Shown piece by piece: positions 62,772-64,000 of a DNA stretch of 64,000 nucleotides (position 1 is its first letter; every line of letters begins with the position of its first letter). Source of the stretch: Pelagibius sp. Alg239-R121 (GTDB lineage Bacteria > Pseudomonadota > Alphaproteobacteria > Kiloniellales > Kiloniellaceae); NCBI RefSeq assembly GCF_947331435.1, contig NZ_CAMZOF010000009.1, forward strand, positions 1 to 64,000. The letters run 5' to 3'. Under the pieces are notes generated by a model. That model had not been told where the DNA came from. It made no database searches and saw only the letters and a program-made list of their open reading frames with translations. The translations under genes and the position numbers were made by a program.

Positions 62772-63650
62772 ATGAATGAAGTCCATCACCTCCGAGCGCT
62801 GCAAGCCTTCGACACGGCGGCGACCCATTCAAGCCTCAGCAGGGCGGCTGAAACCTTGGGGGTAACCCATGGCGCAGTGAGCCGACAGATCAAGCAACTC
62901 GAAACCTACCTCGGTGTTCATTTGCTGCATCGGCGTCCCAACGGCGTTGAAAAGACAGACGCAGGAGAGCAACTGCATAAGGCGACTCGACAAGCCTTTG
63001 CGGCGCTTCAGACGGGCATCAGGAGCGTCAAGCGGGCGCAGGACAGACGTGCGATCACGATCTCCTTGTCGGCGTCGCTGGCCACCAAATGGTTGGTCCC
63101 GAGACTGCCCGCCTTTCGAACGAAACATCCCGGCATTGCCCTCTACCTCGATACCAACGACGAGGTGATTGACTTCGACGACAGCGACGTGGATGTGGCC
63201 TTGCGCTATGGCGTTCCTGATTGGCCAAACTTGCACTACGAGCGTCTCGTGGACGAGCAGCTGGTGGTGGTGGCTTCACCTGCCTTGGTCGCAGGCGAGG
63301 ACCTGCCGATGACACCTGCCGCAATCTCAGGCCTTCCCCTGCTACATGATCAATTCGATCCGGCGTGGGGAAAATGGGCCAATGCAGTCGGGTTGGATCA
63401 GTCCCTAGTGGAAGCTGCAGACCTGAAATATCGGGACTCGGCTGTCCTGATCACCGCTGCGATTGATGGCCAGGGCGTTGCTTTGGCAAGACGGCTTCTT
63501 GTGCAGGACGATCTGGGGGCCGGGCGCGTCGTCAGGTTGGATACGACGACCATATCGCCGGACCGTGAGCTTTACTTTGTCTGTCGTGCCGGAGATGAAG
63601 AAAGAGTGCTGATTCGGTCGTTCAGAAACTGGCTCTTATCTCTGTGCTAA
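62772..63650 (+). CDS. LysR-family regulator, GcvA-like
   Basis: 292 aa. The N-terminal winged HTH (about 6-65) has LRALQAFDTAATHSSLSRAAETLGVTHGAVSRQIKQLETYLGVHLLHR. The substrate-binding domain (about 95-290) shows GcvA-type features: LATKWLVPRLPAFRTKHPGI and DVDVALRYGVPDWPNLHYERLVDE. LysR proteins typically control the divergent neighbour, here the SDR gene at 61884, with shared intergenic DNA of 138 bp. The effector is unknown. Confidence 0.92.
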   Translation: MNEVHHLRALQAFDTAATHSSLSRAAETLGVTHGAVSRQIKQLETYLGVHLLHRRPNGVEKTDAGEQLHKATRQAFAALQTGIRSVKRAQDRRAITISLSASLATKWLVPRLPAFRTKHPGIALYLDTNDEVIDFDDSDVDVALRYGVPDWPNLHYERLVDEQLVVVASPALVAGEDLPMTPAAISGLPLLHDQFDPAWGKWANAVGLDQSLVEAADLKYRDSAVLITAAIDGQGVALARRLLVQDDLGAGRVVRLDTTTISPDRELYFVCRAGDEERVLIRSFRNWLLSLC

Positions 63651-63701
63651 GCACAAAAGCGATAACGCCAACAAGATGTCCCGATGTCCGCGTCGGGTCA
63701 A

Positions 63702-63721
63702 AATTACCCTAATCGGTAATT
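63702..63721. promoter_or_regulatory. 20-bp palindrome after the LysR gene
   Basis: AATTACC-CTAATC-GGTAATT has perfect 7-bp arms. It is preceded by a small hairpin (CCCGA...TCGGG, 63680-63697) that could help terminate the LysR transcript. The palindrome could be an operator for a gene further right. Confidence 0.4.
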
Positions 63722-63812
63722 CTCATTGAGGGTTCGCTGACAGGTAAATAGCGGAACTTCCCGGCCTCTGTCGGCTTGCTGGTGGGCGAATTCCTTACGG
63801 TCGGCGCTCCGC

Positions 63813-63983
63813 TCAACGAGAACCGCCATTAGGATGCTCGGAAAGCGCGAAAATCGGGGCTTTCCGGCTTAAGCCAGTTACCAATAGTGTTAAATCCAAC
63901 GGCCAACCATTGACCCGTATTAGTGCATAGCCGACATCAAACAGCCTCTGGCTAAGGTATGAGAAGGGGCTCTTACCAGCCAT
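63813..63983 (-). CDS. Possible small protein
   Basis: 56 codons from an ATG at 63983 (AGGG about 6 nt upstream) to TGA at 63813. The translation MAGKSPFSYLSQRLFDVGYALIRVNG, followed by WPLDLTLLVTGLSRKAPIF, is protein-like with one hydrophobic stretch, but I recognise no family. It may be a remnant. Confidence 0.3.
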   Translation of the reverse strand: MAGKSPFSYLSQRLFDVGYALIRVNGWPLDLTLLVTGLSRKAPIFALSEHPNGGSR

Positions 63984-64000
63984 TAGCTGCCCTACCTTAT

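Overview
The window looks like chromosomal DNA of an alphaproteobacterium, probably Rhodospirillales-like. The evidence is high-GC codon usage over most of the sequence, a DUF2333 protein, two class III cyclases, and the style of the small secreted proteins. No rRNA, tRNA, CRISPR array or complete insertion sequence was recognised.

Left part (1-30.4 kb), mostly ordinary chromosome. A very large secreted SpvB/RHS-like YD-repeat protein runs off the left edge. An aromatic-catabolism cluster follows: an extradiol dioxygenase, an MhpA-like FAD hydroxylase, an FAH-family enzyme and an MhpR-like IclR regulator. On its right are a MarR regulator and a DUF1330 gene, with two near-identical 16-bp palindromes flanking marR. 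Next come a patatin-like membrane phospholipase, an adenylate cyclase, a 2-hydroxyacid dehydrogenase, small exported proteins (two of them paralogous), a SPOR-like protein, DUF2333, a GFA-family protein, a chemotaxis receptor, two NUDIX hydrolases, a dienelactone hydrolase and a GNAT acetyltransferase. The NUDIX-GNAT pair was duplicated and the two copies decayed reciprocally around the dienelactone hydrolase.

Middle part (30.4-58.8 kb), the most interesting region. It is an incomplete podovirus-like module on the plus strand: terminase small and large subunits (the large one split by an in-frame amber codon), portal, Bbp19-like protein, scaffold-like protein and tail-type proteins. No major capsid protein, integrase, repressor or lysis gene was seen. 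Two paralogous helical proteins, resembling phage internal-virion (DNA-ejection) proteins, carry exchangeable C-terminal toxin modules and are followed by immunity-type genes. Copy 1 (30.7-33.5 kb) is intact and is followed by an SCO4402-like immunity protein. Copy 2 (52.2-55.0 kb) has its HNH-like toxin tip cut off by two ochre codons and one missing base, yet it is followed by five intact immunity-type genes, scars of duplication and a possible fragment of a third copy. The inferred system is a phage-derived particle or ejection apparatus used as carrier for polymorphic toxins. The module is interrupted by an AT-richer block (38.6-46 kb) with a LamG/M14-carboxypeptidase-like protein and three asparagine-synthetase-like proteins, and then by a minus-strand TolQ/ExbB-like trio.

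Right part (58.9-64 kb): a coiled-coil protein, a second class III cyclase, and a divergent SDR/LysR pair whose SDR lacks the catalytic lysine. Degenerate tandem repeats with 16-18 bp period recur in several intergenic spaces.
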